DNA of 64,000 nucleotides from an uncultured Oscillospiraceae bacterium (GCA_910588105.1 CAJUQD010000009.1:4573-68572); one strand, 5' to 3'; positions 6,335 to 16,721 are shown, counted from the first letter of the stretch. Notes: a model not told the origin generated them from the sequence alone. A program made the numbers and translations.

Positions 6335-8403
6335 TGCCCGAAGTCCAGGGGATAGCTGTTTACCAGCGTCTCATTGATATAAATGGATACATTTTGCAGA
6401 CCTGAGCCAGACACCTGCCGGCTGACCGTGCTGTTCAAGTTGGCGTCCACATTGTTGTCATAAATTGTCTGTTCCCCCACAATAATAGTCACACGGACGC
6501 TGCCGCTGTATGCGTTCAAATCCACTGTAATGGTCTGGGTGCTGGTGGGGACAGCGGCGTCTTGGGTGGGCTCCACTGGCGCGTCGCTCTCTACAGGCGG
6601 ATCGCTCTCCGAAAGCGCCTCCGATGGTGTGGGCTCCGGTTCCTCCGGGCCCTTACTGACCCACAGGTCGATGGCCGTGCCCTTATCCACCTTATCCCCA
6701 GGGTTCACACTCTGCCAGATCACGCGGCCCTCAGCGTATTCGTCGCTGTAGTACGCGTCCACCTTACCCACTTCCAAGCCAAGCTGCTTTATCTGGGCTT
6801 TGACATCCTCAATGGGCACGTTGATAAACGGGATCACCGTAGCCTGCTTCTGCTCAGGACCGGTGCTGATGACAATGGTGACCTCATCGCCCCTCTCCAC
6901 CTTTATACCGTCAATGGGGGTATAGGAGATGACATAGCCTTCCGTAATGGTTTCAGAGGGGGCGTACTCCGTTTTTACCTGTAGTCCCATCTCATTCTGG
7001 AGCTTTTGAAGGGCTTGCCGCGCGTCCCAACCATTTACAGGCGGCATGAACATATTGTCCTCTCCGCCGCTGACGCTCACCGTGATAACCTTGTCGCCCT
7101 CCCGCACACGGGTGTTTGCCTCGGGACTCTGTTCACAGATCTGATTCTCCGGAAACTCTGTACTATAGATCGTTCCCTTCACCTCCAAGGTGAAATCCCC
7201 CAGAATACTCTTGTTCTGCTCCAGCTGCTCCAGGGTATAGCCCAGCAAATTTGGGACGTCGTATTCAGGCGCCTCTGCAAACAGGTCCTTAATAAAGAAA
7301 TTGATGAGGAAGTAGCCCATTCCCACGATAAAAATCAAAATAACCAGAACTGCTGCCACAGCAGGAAGCGCTCCGCCTTGCCGAGGCGGCTCATCGTCAT
7401 AATCGTATTCGTCCTCCTCCCGTCGGCGTTCCTTTCTCTCAGGTTGGGATGAGCGCTCCGGCTCCCGGCGTTCCACAGGCACCCGGACAGAGGCGGTAAT
7501 GACCTTGGCCGGCACTACCATTGTGGGCTCATCGGCCGCCTCCGCCTTCGGAGCGGCTGCCACCTGAAAATCCGGGTTTTTGCGGAACTCCTTCAAATCG
7601 TCCAGCATCTCCTCGGCAGACCCATAACGCTGATTCAGTTCCGGGGCCATGGCCTTCATGGTTATAGCCTCCAGGGCGCGGGGTACCTCCGGGTTCAGGT
7701 CGCAGGGCGGCACCGGAATGGACTTGATATGCTGGATGGCTACCGCCACCGGGGTATCCCCCTCAAAGGGCAGGCGGCCAGTGAGCATCTCATAGAGCAC
7801 CACGCCTGCGGAGTAGATGTCGGTACGGCAGTCCACATGACTTCCCTTGGCTTGCTCTGGGGAAATATAGTGCACCGAACCGATGGCCTCCTGTGTCATG
7901 GTGTTCTGGGCCGCGCTGGCCAGCTGGGCAATACCGAAGTCTGTAACCTTTACGCTGCCGTCCCGAAGGACCATGATGTTGTGGGGCTTGATATCCCGGT
8001 GGATGATGCCCCGGCCATGGGCGTGGCTCAACGCCCGCATGATCTGGGTGATAAAGTGCTGCGCCTCACGCCAATTCAAGGGAGTCCCCCGGCGCTGCAT
8101 ATACTGCTTGAGCGTCAGCCCGTCAATGAGTTCCATGACAATATAGTTCATGCCGTCGGAATTGCTCACATCGTATACGGACACGATATTGGCGTGGGAC
8201 AGCATGGCCACCGCCTGGGATTCATCATGGAAACGACGGCGAAAATCGGCGTCATTGGCCAGTTCCGGCTTTAAAATCTTGATGGCAACCAGCCGGTTGA
8301 GCCGATGGTCACGGGCCTTGTATACCACCGCCATCCCGCCGGTGCCGATGCACTCCAAAATCTCATACCGATTATCGAGCATTTTACCTATGTATTGATC
8401 CAT
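6331..8403 (-). CDS. prkC: PASTA-domain Ser/Thr protein kinase (PrkC/Stk family)
   Basis: This 690-residue membrane kinase senses muropeptides or lipid II and phosphorylates cell-wall, division and translation proteins. The Hanks-type domain fills about residues 10-270: GTGGMAVVYKA loop, catalytic lysine in VAIKIL, HRDIKPHNIM catalytic loop, DFG, and GSVHYISPEQ. A charged linker leads to one membrane helix around 350-373. Three PASTA repeats follow outside the cell (about 380-590), then a Ser/Pro/Glu-rich linker and a beta-rich tail. Its cognate phosphatase gene lies immediately upstream with an 18-bp gap. Confidence 0.96.
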   Translation of the reverse strand: MDQYIGKMLDNRYEILECIGTGGMAVVYKARDHRLNRLVAIKILKPELANDADFRRRFHDESQAVAMLSHANIVSVYDVSNSDGMNYIVMELIDGLTLKQYMQRRGTPLNWREAQHFITQIMRALSHAHGRGIIHRDIKPHNIMVLRDGSVKVTDFGIAQLASAAQNTMTQEAIGSVHYISPEQAKGSHVDCRTDIYSAGVVLYEMLTGRLPFEGDTPVAVAIQHIKSIPVPPCDLNPEVPRALEAITMKAMAPELNQRYGSAEEMLDDLKEFRKNPDFQVAAAPKAEAADEPTMVVPAKVITASVRVPVERREPERSSQPERKERRREEDEYDYDDEPPRQGGALPAVAAVLVILIFIVGMGYFLINFFIKDLFAEAPEYDVPNLLGYTLEQLEQNKSILGDFTLEVKGTIYSTEFPENQICEQSPEANTRVREGDKVITVSVSGGEDNMFMPPVNGWDARQALQKLQNEMGLQVKTEYAPSETITEGYVISYTPIDGIKVERGDEVTIVISTGPEQKQATVIPFINVPIEDVKAQIKQLGLEVGKVDAYYSDEYAEGRVIWQSVNPGDKVDKGTAIDLWVSKGPEEPEPTPSEALSESDPPVESDAPVEPTQDAAVPTSTQTITVDLNAYSGSVRVTIIVGEQTIYDNNVDANLNSTVSRQVSGSGLQNVSIYINETLVNSYPLDFGQ

Positions 8404-8421
8404 GGTAAAAGTTCCTCCTCG

Positions 8422-9159
8422 TCACAGCTGCGCCAGGACAACGGTCACGTTGTCCGGCGCGCCCCGTTCCAGCACCTGCTTCACCAGCCCCCGGCAGAAC
8501 TGCTCCGGATCCTCCTCCTGCCTGCTGAGGCACAGAAGCGTATCATCCTCTAACAAATTACTCAGCCCATCGCTGCACAGCAGCAACCGGCTCCCTGGCC
8601 CGGGCGACAGCCTGTTCAGGTCATATTCCACGCGGCTGTCCACTCCCAGGGCTCGGGTAATCAAGTTCTTCTGGGGATGGATCCGCGCCTGGGCCGGGGT
8701 GATTTCCCCCCGGTCCACCAGTAGCTGCACCAGCGAATGGTCCACCGTTACCTGGCGGATGGTATCGCTCTCCAGTAAGTATCCCCGGCTGTCTCCCACG
8801 TGAACCATATAGGCCGCTCCGGGCAGGATAAGGGCGGCCACTAGGGTGGTGCCCATGCCCTCGTAGGCTGGATTTTCCGCACTCAGCCGGAATACCCGTG
8901 CGTTAGCCCGGGCGCAGGCGCCTGCCAGCACCTGTTCCCGCCTGGCTGGATCTTCTGGCATACCCTGGTCCAGCCCCTCTTCCACTGCCGCAGTGAATTC
9001 CTCCACGGCCACCGAACTGGCCACGCTGCCCGCCTGTGCGCCGCCCATGCCATCGCACACCACCAACAGCACAGCATCCTTATCCAGCCATCGGATGGCA
9101 TAGCTGTCCTGATTGTCCCTTCGGTGGCAGCCTATATCCGTCACACCACAAACTCTCAA
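8422..9159 (-). CDS. stp: PP2C-type Ser/Thr phosphatase (Stp1/PrpC)
   Basis: This 245-residue metal-dependent phosphatase reverses phosphorylation by the PASTA kinase encoded next to it. The PP2C metal-binding motifs are all present: the DNQDS segment near the N terminus, VCDGMGGAQAG, VGDSRGYLL, CSDGLSNLLEDD and the C-terminal APDNVTVVL. The start overlaps the rlmN stop by four bases, so translation is probably coupled. Confidence 0.95.
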   Translation of the reverse strand: MRVCGVTDIGCHRRDNQDSYAIRWLDKDAVLLVVCDGMGGAQAGSVASSVAVEEFTAAVEEGLDQGMPEDPARREQVLAGACARANARVFRLSAENPAYEGMGTTLVAALILPGAAYMVHVGDSRGYLLESDTIRQVTVDHSLVQLLVDRGEITPAQARIHPQKNLITRALGVDSRVEYDLNRLSPGPGSRLLLCSDGLSNLLEDDTLLCLSRQEEDPEQFCRGLVKQVLERGAPDNVTVVLAQL

Positions 9160-10217
9160 GTTAATCCCTCCTCTGGGATATGGGCCTCTCCCTCCATGAT
9201 ACGCCTGCGCCGCAGCTGACCACAGGAGGCATCAATATCGCCCCCCAGCCTCCGCCGCACTGTAACGGTGATACCGTGGCTTTCCAGCCGCTGCTGAAAC
9301 TGCCGCACCCGACGGCTGGGCCTCAACGGCGACTCCGCCACCTCATTCAGGGGAATCAGGTTCACATGCCCCGGCTGGCCCCGCAAAATCCGGGCGAGCT
9401 GATCCGCCTGGGCATCAGAGTCGTTTACCCCTTCCACCATGGCGTATTCATAGGAGATGCGCCGTCCGGTGGTTTCAAAATACCGACGGCATGTGTCCAT
9501 GAGCAGCTCCACCCCCACCGCCTGGTTTACCGGCATCAGCCGGGAGCGGGTCTCATCGTCCGGGGCATGGAGGGAGACGCTTAATGTTAATTGTAACCCA
9601 AGCTGGGCCAGTTTGTCAATTTTGTTTACCAGCCCACAGGTTGACAGGGAGATATGCCGCATTCCAATATTCATTCCATCCGGGTGATTTACCAGAGCCA
9701 AAAACCGCAAAACGTGGTCAAAATTGTCCAACGGCTCGCCAATTCCCATCATTACGATATTGGAGATGGTTTCTCCGCTGTCTTTTTCGGTAAATATTAC
9801 CTGATCCAAAATTTCCGCAGGGTTTAGGTCACGAACCTTTCCGCCCAAGGTAGAGGCACAGAACACGCACCCCATATTGCACCCCACCTGGCTGGACACG
9901 CATACAGTATTCCCATGCTTGTAGCGCATCAAAACCGTTTCCACACAATTTCCGTCGCCTAACCGCCACAAGTATTTGATGGTGCCGTCCAGCTTTGACA
10001 CCTGCTTGCGTTCCACGCTGGGAACGTCAAGAGCGCACGACCCCTTCAGCCGCTCCCGCAGGGCACGGGGCAGGTTGGTCATCTCATCAAAGGATTCCAC
10101 ACCCTGATGAAGCCAGCGGAACACCTGACCAGCCCGGAAATTGGGCTGGCCCAGTTCCTTGAAATACTCGTCCATCTCTTCCCGGCTCATGGATTTCAAA
10201 TCTGTCAAAGAGCTCAC
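9156..10217 (-). CDS. rlmN: Dual-specificity 23S rRNA/tRNA adenine C2-methyltransferase
   Basis: RlmN is a radical-SAM enzyme that methylates A2503 of 23S rRNA and A37 of some tRNAs. The 353-residue protein has the cluster-binding CNMGCVFC (near residue 115), a conserved GEPLDN segment, and the catalytic C-terminal cysteine in DASCGQLR. Length is typical. It overlaps rsmB upstream and stp downstream by four bases each. Confidence 0.97.
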   Translation of the reverse strand: MSSLTDLKSMSREEMDEYFKELGQPNFRAGQVFRWLHQGVESFDEMTNLPRALRERLKGSCALDVPSVERKQVSKLDGTIKYLWRLGDGNCVETVLMRYKHGNTVCVSSQVGCNMGCVFCASTLGGKVRDLNPAEILDQVIFTEKDSGETISNIVMMGIGEPLDNFDHVLRFLALVNHPDGMNIGMRHISLSTCGLVNKIDKLAQLGLQLTLSVSLHAPDDETRSRLMPVNQAVGVELLMDTCRRYFETTGRRISYEYAMVEGVNDSDAQADQLARILRGQPGHVNLIPLNEVAESPLRPSRRVRQFQQRLESHGITVTVRRRLGGDIDASCGQLRRRRIMEGEAHIPEEGLT

Positions 10218-11536
10218 CCCTTTCTGCGCAGCTTAGCCACAAAAAAGCCGTCCGTTCCATGGATGTGGGGCCAAAAAGTGATCCGGCCCGGTTGTTTCCC
10301 CAAATGCGGCAGGGCAAAAGGCTCCAGCTCAAATTCAGGGTAATCCTCCAGAAAAGCGTCCACCATACCGTTGTTTTCCTGGTCCAGAACAGTGCACGTG
10401 GAGTACAGCAGCACCCCACCTGGGCGGACATACCGGGCGCAGTTGTCCAGAATAGACCGCTGCACTTTGGGCAGGCCCTTCAACTGCTCGGGATCTTTAT
10501 AGCGGATGTCCGGCTTCTTTCGGATGATTCCCAGACCGGAACAGGGCACGTCAGCGAACACCAAATCAAAACTGTCAAGCCATTCCTCCCTGGCCTGGGC
10601 GGCGTTTTGCAGGGTAGGCGTTATCACGGACAGCCCCAGCCTGTCCCGTCCTGCCTCCAGCAGTTTGATTTTGTGAGGGTGGATGTCGCAGGACACCAGT
10701 TCCCCTTGGTTTTCCATCAAAAGGGCGGCGGCAAAAGACTTGCCACCGGGGGCGGCACAGCAATCAAGCGCCCGCTGGCCTGGAGTTATCCCTGCCGCCA
10801 GCGCCGCCAGCCGCGAGGCTGCGTCCTGAATGTAGAATTCCCCCCGCCGGAAGGCATCCAAGCGTTCCAGGTCGCCGGTACCGATGAGCAGCAGGCAGCC
10901 CTCCAACCAGGGATGTGGCCGTACCTCCACCTCTTCGGCCCAAAGCCTTTCCGCCAGTCTTTCGGGCGTAGTTTTCAATGTGTTCACTTGGGCGGAGGTG
11001 AAAGGCTGTTCATTATTCGCAGCCAGCAGCTGCTGCGCCCCGTCCAGGCCCAGCAACGTGGAAAATTCCTCCACCAGCCACTGGGGATGGCTGTATTGAA
11101 TCGACAAGTATTTTAGCTTGTCATCATCCTGTATATCAAGGTTTTTCCCCTGCCTCAGCAGAGAGCGTAGCACCCCGTTTACCAGCCCCGATGCCCGGGG
11201 ATTGCGGCTGTGGCGTTTAGCCAGCTTCACCGCCTCATTCACTGCCGCGCTGGGCGGGATCCTGTCCAAAAACAAAAGCTGGTATGCCGCAACCCGGAGC
11301 CCGCACAGCACCTTTACTTCCAGCTTTTCCAGTCTCATGGAACACACCTGGGCCAGCCGCCAATCCAGCAACAGTTTATTTTGCAGCACCCCGTAGCACA
11401 GACGGGCAGCCAACGCCCCATCCCGGCGGTCCAACCCTTGCTCCCGAATGGTTCGCTTCAAATAGCCATCCGACCAGGCCCCCTGCCTCTCACAGGCAGC
11501 CAGCGTCAGTACCGCCGTCTCTCTGGCTGAGCCCAT
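10214..11536 (-). CDS. rsmB: 16S rRNA cytosine-967 C5-methyltransferase
   Basis: This 440-residue RsmB/Sun protein has a NusB-like RNA-binding domain (about 1-135) and a SAM-dependent RNA m5C methyltransferase domain (about 160-440). The SAM-binding CCAAPGGKS, the DVPCSGLG motif and the catalytic cysteine in LLYSTCTV are visible. It starts four bases after fmt and overlaps rlmN. Confidence 0.96.
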   Translation of the reverse strand: MGSARETAVLTLAACERQGAWSDGYLKRTIREQGLDRRDGALAARLCYGVLQNKLLLDWRLAQVCSMRLEKLEVKVLCGLRVAAYQLLFLDRIPPSAAVNEAVKLAKRHSRNPRASGLVNGVLRSLLRQGKNLDIQDDDKLKYLSIQYSHPQWLVEEFSTLLGLDGAQQLLAANNEQPFTSAQVNTLKTTPERLAERLWAEEVEVRPHPWLEGCLLLIGTGDLERLDAFRRGEFYIQDAASRLAALAAGITPGQRALDCCAAPGGKSFAAALLMENQGELVSCDIHPHKIKLLEAGRDRLGLSVITPTLQNAAQAREEWLDSFDLVFADVPCSGLGIIRKKPDIRYKDPEQLKGLPKVQRSILDNCARYVRPGGVLLYSTCTVLDQENNGMVDAFLEDYPEFELEPFALPHLGKQPGRITFWPHIHGTDGFFVAKLRRKG

Positions 11537-11540
11537 GAAA

Positions 11541-12482
11541 TCACTCCTGTTTTGTCAGTATTGTCCCCAGTGAAACAGGGTGCCCCAGCAAAAAGGCAGG
11601 AGAAGACATCGCCTTTTTCCCGTTGGGTTGTAGCTCCAGAATATCCAGCGCCTGTCCATCTCCACAGGCCACCCGCAGCCCTTTTTTGTCCGCCTGTAGG
11701 ACAGTGCCCGGGGTTTTACCGCCGCTCTCCCCCGCCAGTGCTGTTTGCAAAACCTTGCACCGAATACCATCCAGCACCATCAAAGCGGAAGGCCATGGAT
11801 AGAGCCCCCGAACATGGTCGTGGAGCTGCCGCGCAGATCTGGTCCAGTCCAAAGGGGACTGTTCTTTCGACAGCATGGGTGCGTAGGAGGCGCGGGCACT
11901 GTCCTGAGGAACAGGGCTTACCTTTCCCGCCTCCAGCGCCGCTACCGTCTCCACCAGCAGGCCGGCCCCTATATCCGCCAGCCGGACAAAGAGCTGGGCG
12001 GCATTTTCATTTAGTCCAATGGGGGTTTTAGCCTGGGTCAGGATGTCTCCAGTATCCATCCCCTCTGCCATATACATAATCGTAACCCCTGTCTCGTCCT
12101 CTCCGTTCAGAATCGCCCAATTAATGGGGGCCGCACCCCGGTATTTAGGCAACAGCGATGAATGAACGTTGACACACCCCAACCGGGGAAGTGCCAGAAT
12201 GTCCACAGGGAGAATCTTTCCATAGGCCGCCACAGCAATCAGATCCGGGTTCAGCGCCTGGAGTATTCCCAGCGCCTCCCCATCCCGCACCTTGGCAGGC
12301 TGGAACACCGGCAGTCCAATCGACAGGGCATATTCCTTTACAGGGGGCTCCTGTAACTTCATTCCACGGTTTTTTGGTTTGTCCGGCTGGGTAAACACAC
12401 CGCAGATCTCGTGTCCTGCTCCCACCAGCGCCTTTAAAGACGGCACGGCAAACTCTGGCGTGCCCATAAAGACAATTTTCAT
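11541..12482 (-). CDS. fmt: Methionyl-tRNA formyltransferase
   Basis: Fmt formylates initiator Met-tRNA using 10-formyl-tetrahydrofolate. The 313-residue protein has the N-terminal GTPEFAVPSL, the formyl-transfer motif HSSLLPKYRGAAPINWAI and the C-terminal tRNA-binding domain. It forms the usual pair with def, which it overlaps by four bases. Confidence 0.97.
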   Translation of the reverse strand: MKIVFMGTPEFAVPSLKALVGAGHEICGVFTQPDKPKNRGMKLQEPPVKEYALSIGLPVFQPAKVRDGEALGILQALNPDLIAVAAYGKILPVDILALPRLGCVNVHSSLLPKYRGAAPINWAILNGEDETGVTIMYMAEGMDTGDILTQAKTPIGLNENAAQLFVRLADIGAGLLVETVAALEAGKVSPVPQDSARASYAPMLSKEQSPLDWTRSARQLHDHVRGLYPWPSALMVLDGIRCKVLQTALAGESGGKTPGTVLQADKKGLRVACGDGQALDILELQPNGKKAMSSPAFLLGHPVSLGTILTKQE

Positions 12483-12973
12483 TGCTCATCTCCCTCCTGT
12501 TCCATCGCGTCCAATTCCTCCACCGTATACAGCCGGTCTGTATGTTCAACAAACAGGTGCCCGTCCAAGTGTTCGGTTTCATGGCAGAAACACCGAGCCA
12601 CCAGCCCCTCGCCGGATGCCTCAAAGAAATTTCCGTCCCGGTCTTGGGCTCGCACGGTGACCAGATTGGGCCGCTGGACCATACCATACCTTCCGGGGAC
12701 GCTGAGGCAACCCTCCCAACCGTTTTGCTCTCCCTCCTGGCTTACAATCACCGGGTTCACCAGCTCCAACATGTGATCGTCCGCATCCTCCACCACCACC
12801 ACGCGACGCAATATGCCGATCTGCGGCGCGGCCAGCCCCACGCCGCCGGACTCCGCCAGCGTCTCTTTTAAATCGTCCAGCAGATCGTGAAGCTTGCGGT
12901 CAAATTTCTCCACCGGTCGGCAGGTTTTGGTCAGGGCTGGATCACCCTGGGTCAGAATTTCTCTCAGTGCCAT
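12479..12973 (-). CDS. def: Peptide deformylase
   Basis: This metalloenzyme removes the formyl group from nascent proteins. The 164-residue protein has the three family motifs: GVGLAAPQIG, EGCLSVPG, and the metal-binding HETEH. It lies between priA and fmt, a conserved order. Confidence 0.97.
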   Translation of the reverse strand: MALREILTQGDPALTKTCRPVEKFDRKLHDLLDDLKETLAESGGVGLAAPQIGILRRVVVVEDADDHMLELVNPVIVSQEGEQNGWEGCLSVPGRYGMVQRPNLVTVRAQDRDGNFFEASGEGLVARCFCHETEHLDGHLFVEHTDRLYTVEELDAMEQEGDEQ

Positions 12974-12989
12974 AGTGCTTCCTCCTTGT

Positions 12990-15458
12990 TTAATCCAGCG
13001 GGTTCAGGTCTGCAGACAGGGCCACACCCCGGTTTTTCCGATCCGCCTGGGCCTGCCGGAGCAGATGGGCCATGAGCTGGCGAACCATCCTTGTGTTCTG
13101 GGTGCTTAAAACCAGCCGGAAACGGTAACGGTCATTCAATTTTGCCACAGGAGCTGGGGCCGGGCCCAGCAGACGGCATTGAATCTTGTTATAGGGCGCT
13201 TGCCGAAGTGCGCTGCCCAGTGCTTCCCGCAAGCGCACCAACGCCTGGAGTACTGCGGTCTCCTCCAGCCCGGAAGCGGACAGCATAAACAGGTCGCAAA
13301 AGGGCGGCAGCCCTCTGGTCTCCCGCAGTCTGACCTCCTGCCGGTAAAAGCTGCCATAATCCTGGCTGGCGGCAAAGCGGATCACGTCGTTGTCCGGGGT
13401 AAAGGTCTGAACCACCGCACGGCCCGCCTTCTCTCCTCGGCCCGCCCTTCCCACCACCTGGGTGAGTAGGGAAAAAGCCCGTTCTGGGGCTCGGATATCG
13501 CCGGTATACAGCAGTTGATCTGCCGATACCGCCCCCACCAGGGTGACGTTTTCAAAATCCAGCCCCTTCGCCACCATTTGGGTGCCCAACAGAATTGGAA
13601 CACGCTCTCTTCGGAATTTATCCAGAATACGCTCATGGCTGTGGACAGCAGACACAGTATCTGCGTCCATGCGCAGCACTGCTGTCCCTGGAAAGAGGCT
13701 ATGCAGTTCCTCCTCAACCTTCTGCGTGCCTGCGCCGATGAAGTTCAGCAGTCCCCCACAGCTGGGGCACCGATCCGATAAAGGCTGGGACCAGCCGCAG
13801 TAGTGGCACATCAACCGCCGGTTGGCTGAATGGTAGGTCAAGTGGACGGAACACCGGGGGCAAACGGGGGTCTGGCCGCATTCGCCGCAGGTGACCATAC
13901 GGCTGGCCCCCCGGCGATTAAGAAATAAAATAGCCTGTTCCCCCCGCTCAATGGTTTCCTCCAACATGGCAACTAAAGGGGCGCTGATAGTGCCGCCATT
14001 TCCCCTGCGCAGCTCCTCCTTCATGTCAACTACCGTAACTTGTGGTAAAGCCTGTTGATTGTACCGCCGGCACAGGGTAAACAGGTGGTATTCCCCCTGT
14101 TTTGCCCGGTACATAGACTCCACTGTGGGCGTGGCGGACCCCAGCAGCAGCAGTGCGCCCGCCTTATAGCAACGGTAACGGGCCACTTCCCTGGCATGGT
14201 AGCGTGGATTCTGCTCCGACTTATAGGAGGGTTCCTGCTCTTCGTCCAGGATTATGACACCCAGACTGGGCAGCGGGGCAAATACAGCGGAGCGGGTGCC
14301 CACCACCACACGGGCCTCCCCCGCCCGTGCCCGTTTCCACTCATCGCACCGCTCCCCGGCAGACAGGGAGCTGTGGAGGATAGCCACCCTGTGTCCAAAA
14401 TGTGAGGCAAATATGCGCATAAGCTGGGGGGTGAGGGCAATCTCCGGAACCATGACCAGCGCCGTTTTTCCCCGCTCCATCAAGGTGTGAATCAGCCTGA
14501 GATACACCTGGGTCTTTCCGCTGCCGGTAACGCCATATAGCAGCGCCGCAGCGCTTCCCCCCTCTGTCAAAGCCAGCAGTCCCTCATAGGCTTTGGCCTG
14601 CTCTCTGCTGAGCTCCATCGGAGCGGCTTCCTCATACGCAGGCAGCTGCGGGCGGCGGTAGACCTCCCGCCTGGACAGGGTGAGTACCCCCATTTTTTCC
14701 AAAGAATGCAGCGTAGCCATAGACGCGCCGGTGAAATAGCACAGCTCTTTGGCAGAGGTCTCCCCCACTGCACAGATCGCCTCCCCCACTGCGTATTGTA
14801 GCGGCGCACGCCGCCGCTTGGGGGCAAGCAGAGCCATGACGCTGCTTGGATCCATGGCCAAGGCGGCGATCTGCTCCATTTTGTCGTTGATTCCCCGTGC
14901 CGCGCTGGCCTCTCGGACAATAACCCCGCTCTTCTCCAGCATCCGAATGGCCGTGCCCGGATCAGACACACCAAAAGCGGTGCGGATCTTCCCCTCTTCC
15001 GCCCAGCCGCCGTTGGCGAAGAGAAGCTCCACCAGTTTCTGCGCCCATTTACACTCCCCCGCCGCATCATAGGCCGCCTCCCGGCCAATGCCGGGAGCAA
15101 TGCGCCAGCATGCTTTCAGTGAAAACCACAACCCCGCCGGAATCATAGCGCGCACGGCATCATACACAGTACAAAAATACTGCTCCCGCATCCACAGCGC
15201 CAATCGGATGGCGTCTTCATCTAATAGCGGCTCTTCATCCAGTAAGGCCAAAATGGATTTCAGTTTTTCACCATCTTCTCGGCTCCCCACAGCCAGCACA
15301 ATACCGTCGCTCACCCGGTTGCCCCGGCCAAAGGGTACTGCCACCCGCATTCCGGGCTGGACCGTCCCCTCCAGTGGACTGGGTATCAGGTAGTCATAAG
15401 GGCGATCAATGGCATAGGTAGAAGCGGATACGGCAATTTTCGCGATGCGGGCCACCAA
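12990..15458 (-). CDS. priA: Primosomal protein N' (replication restart helicase)
   Basis: PriA recognises stalled forks and reloads the replicative helicase. The 822-residue protein has an N-terminal 3'-DNA-binding domain, Walker A (GVTGSGKTQVYL, near 305), a DEEQ Walker B, the zinc-binding insert with paired CxxC motifs (near 530-570), and the C-terminal helicase lobe. A GTG or ATG start at 15458 fits the conserved MVARIAKIAV opening. Confidence 0.96.
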   Translation of the reverse strand: MVARIAKIAVSASTYAIDRPYDYLIPSPLEGTVQPGMRVAVPFGRGNRVSDGIVLAVGSREDGEKLKSILALLDEEPLLDEDAIRLALWMREQYFCTVYDAVRAMIPAGLWFSLKACWRIAPGIGREAAYDAAGECKWAQKLVELLFANGGWAEEGKIRTAFGVSDPGTAIRMLEKSGVIVREASAARGINDKMEQIAALAMDPSSVMALLAPKRRRAPLQYAVGEAICAVGETSAKELCYFTGASMATLHSLEKMGVLTLSRREVYRRPQLPAYEEAAPMELSREQAKAYEGLLALTEGGSAAALLYGVTGSGKTQVYLRLIHTLMERGKTALVMVPEIALTPQLMRIFASHFGHRVAILHSSLSAGERCDEWKRARAGEARVVVGTRSAVFAPLPSLGVIILDEEQEPSYKSEQNPRYHAREVARYRCYKAGALLLLGSATPTVESMYRAKQGEYHLFTLCRRYNQQALPQVTVVDMKEELRRGNGGTISAPLVAMLEETIERGEQAILFLNRRGASRMVTCGECGQTPVCPRCSVHLTYHSANRRLMCHYCGWSQPLSDRCPSCGGLLNFIGAGTQKVEEELHSLFPGTAVLRMDADTVSAVHSHERILDKFRRERVPILLGTQMVAKGLDFENVTLVGAVSADQLLYTGDIRAPERAFSLLTQVVGRAGRGEKAGRAVVQTFTPDNDVIRFAASQDYGSFYRQEVRLRETRGLPPFCDLFMLSASGLEETAVLQALVRLREALGSALRQAPYNKIQCRLLGPAPAPVAKLNDRYRFRLVLSTQNTRMVRQLMAHLLRQAQADRKNRGVALSADLNPLD

Positions 15459-15506
15459 ACCACCTCTTCCCCTACAAACCGGCCTTATTGCCCGTTTTCA
15501 ACGTCC

Positions 15507-15540
15507 AAAGGGCAAGCAGTGTACCCGCTTGCCCTTTTTG
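15507..15540. terminator. Hairpin between rpoZ and priA
   Basis: An 11-bp stem (15507-15517 with 15527-15537) with a T-tract on the plus strand. In the direction of the operon (minus) the T-tract is only three bases, so it may attenuate rather than end transcription into priA. Confidence 0.5.
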
Positions 15541-15557
15541 GGTCCTTTACGCTTGCC

Positions 15558-15797
15558 TTATGCAGGCTGTGCCGGATCCTCCCCGGCACAGTCTGCCTCC
15601 GCTTCTGCCGTCTCCACCGTGAGTGTGCCGGCAGCAACTTCACGGATAGCCAGGGACACCGCCTTCTCTTCCAGGGGTTCGCCGGATACCTCTGCTTCGC
15701 TGGACAGCTTCCGGGCCCGGCTGGCCACCAGGTTCACAAGCATATAGCGGCTGGGCACCTGGCCCAACAGTTCTTTGATTGGGGGATAAAGCAGCAT
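15558..15797 (-). CDS. rpoZ: RNA polymerase omega subunit
   Basis: Omega helps assemble RNA polymerase. The 79-residue protein shows the family core MLLYPPIKELLG, SRYMLVNLVASRARKL and KAVSLAIREVAAG. An open frame extends further upstream into gmk, but the ATG at 15795-15797 is favoured by an AAAGG 10 bases ahead and by the usual omega N terminus. It follows gmk, a very conserved pair. Confidence 0.9.
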   Translation of the reverse strand: MLLYPPIKELLGQVPSRYMLVNLVASRARKLSSEAEVSGEPLEEKAVSLAIREVAAGTLTVETAEAEADCAGEDPAQPA

Positions 15798-15822
15798 AGA
15801 TACCATTCCTTTCAATTTACAA

Positions 15823-16455
15823 TCAGTCCGCCGGAAGGCCAATAATACCCTGGGCGAGGCCGATCCGTTTCTGCGTCCGGCACTGCTCCGCCTGAAGTAT
15901 AGATTGGATTTCCTGGGCGGCATTCATCACCGTGTCGTTCACCACCAGATAGTCGTAGTGAACGCACTCCCGGCACTCCTGCCGGGCTTTTTCCAGCCTG
16001 CGCTGGATGACTGCCTCCTCATCGGTATTGCGCCGGTGGAGCCGGCGGGACAGTTCCTCAATGGAGGGCGGGATCAGAAAGATAAGCACCGCCTCGGGAC
16101 AGCGATCCCTAACCTTGGCTGCACCCTGGACTTCAATGTCCAACAGCACATCCACTCCCCGGTTCAGCTGTTCCCGGATGACCTTCAACGATGTGCCATA
16201 ATAATTGCCCACATATTCGGCATACTCCAGCAACTCTCCTGCGGCAATCATCCGCTCGAATTCCTCACGGGAAACAAAGCTGTAGTTCACCCCGTCCTCC
16301 TCCCCGGTGCGGGGCTGGCGGGTGGTAAAAGATACAGAAAAGTGGATATCCCGGCGGCAGCTCAACAGCTCCGAGATTACTGTACTCTTCCCAACTCCGG
16401 AGGGCCCGGACAGCACAATGAGTTCCCCCCGCGCTTTCTTCTGTGATACGCTCAT
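15823..16455 (-). CDS. gmk: Guanylate kinase
   Basis: Gmk phosphorylates GMP to GDP. The 210-residue protein has the P-loop GPSGVGKST near residue 18, the GMP-binding [14 protein letters not shown] segment, and the lid arginines. It overlaps remA by four bases. Confidence 0.97.
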   Translation of the reverse strand: MSVSQKKARGELIVLSGPSGVGKSTVISELLSCRRDIHFSVSFTTRQPRTGEEDGVNYSFVSREEFERMIAAGELLEYAEYVGNYYGTSLKVIREQLNRGVDVLLDIEVQGAAKVRDRCPEAVLIFLIPPSIEELSRRLHRRNTDEEAVIQRRLEKARQECRECVHYDYLVVNDTVMNAAQEIQSILQAEQCRTQKRIGLAQGIIGLPAD

Positions 16456-16721
16456 GGCGTCTCCCCCTCTATCTCTGCGGCCTCCCGGAACCGAGCGGCC
16501 ACCTGCTCCGTAGGCAACGACGACCAGATCAAGTGTCCGCTGTCCGTCACCAGCACGGACTGCGTCTTGCGGCCGAAACTGGCGTCAATGAGAACACCGC
16601 GCTCCCTGGCCTCCTGACCAAGCCGCTTCACCGGCGCTGAGTCCGGGCTGACGATGGCCACAACCCGCTGGGCTGACACCATGTTTCCAAATCCGATGTT
16701 GACAAGTTTCATATCCGTCAC
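16452..16721 (-). CDS. remA: RemA-like extracellular matrix regulator (DUF370)
   Basis: This 89-residue protein is full-length RemA/DUF370, opening [20 protein letters not shown]. In Bacillus subtilis RemA is a DNA-binding activator of biofilm matrix and osmoprotection genes. Its place between yicC and gmk is conserved in Firmicutes. The last dozen residues extend the usual domain slightly. Confidence 0.93.
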   Translation of the reverse strand: MTDMKLVNIGFGNMVSAQRVVAIVSPDSAPVKRLGQEARERGVLIDASFGRKTQSVLVTDSGHLIWSSLPTEQVAARFREAAEIEGETP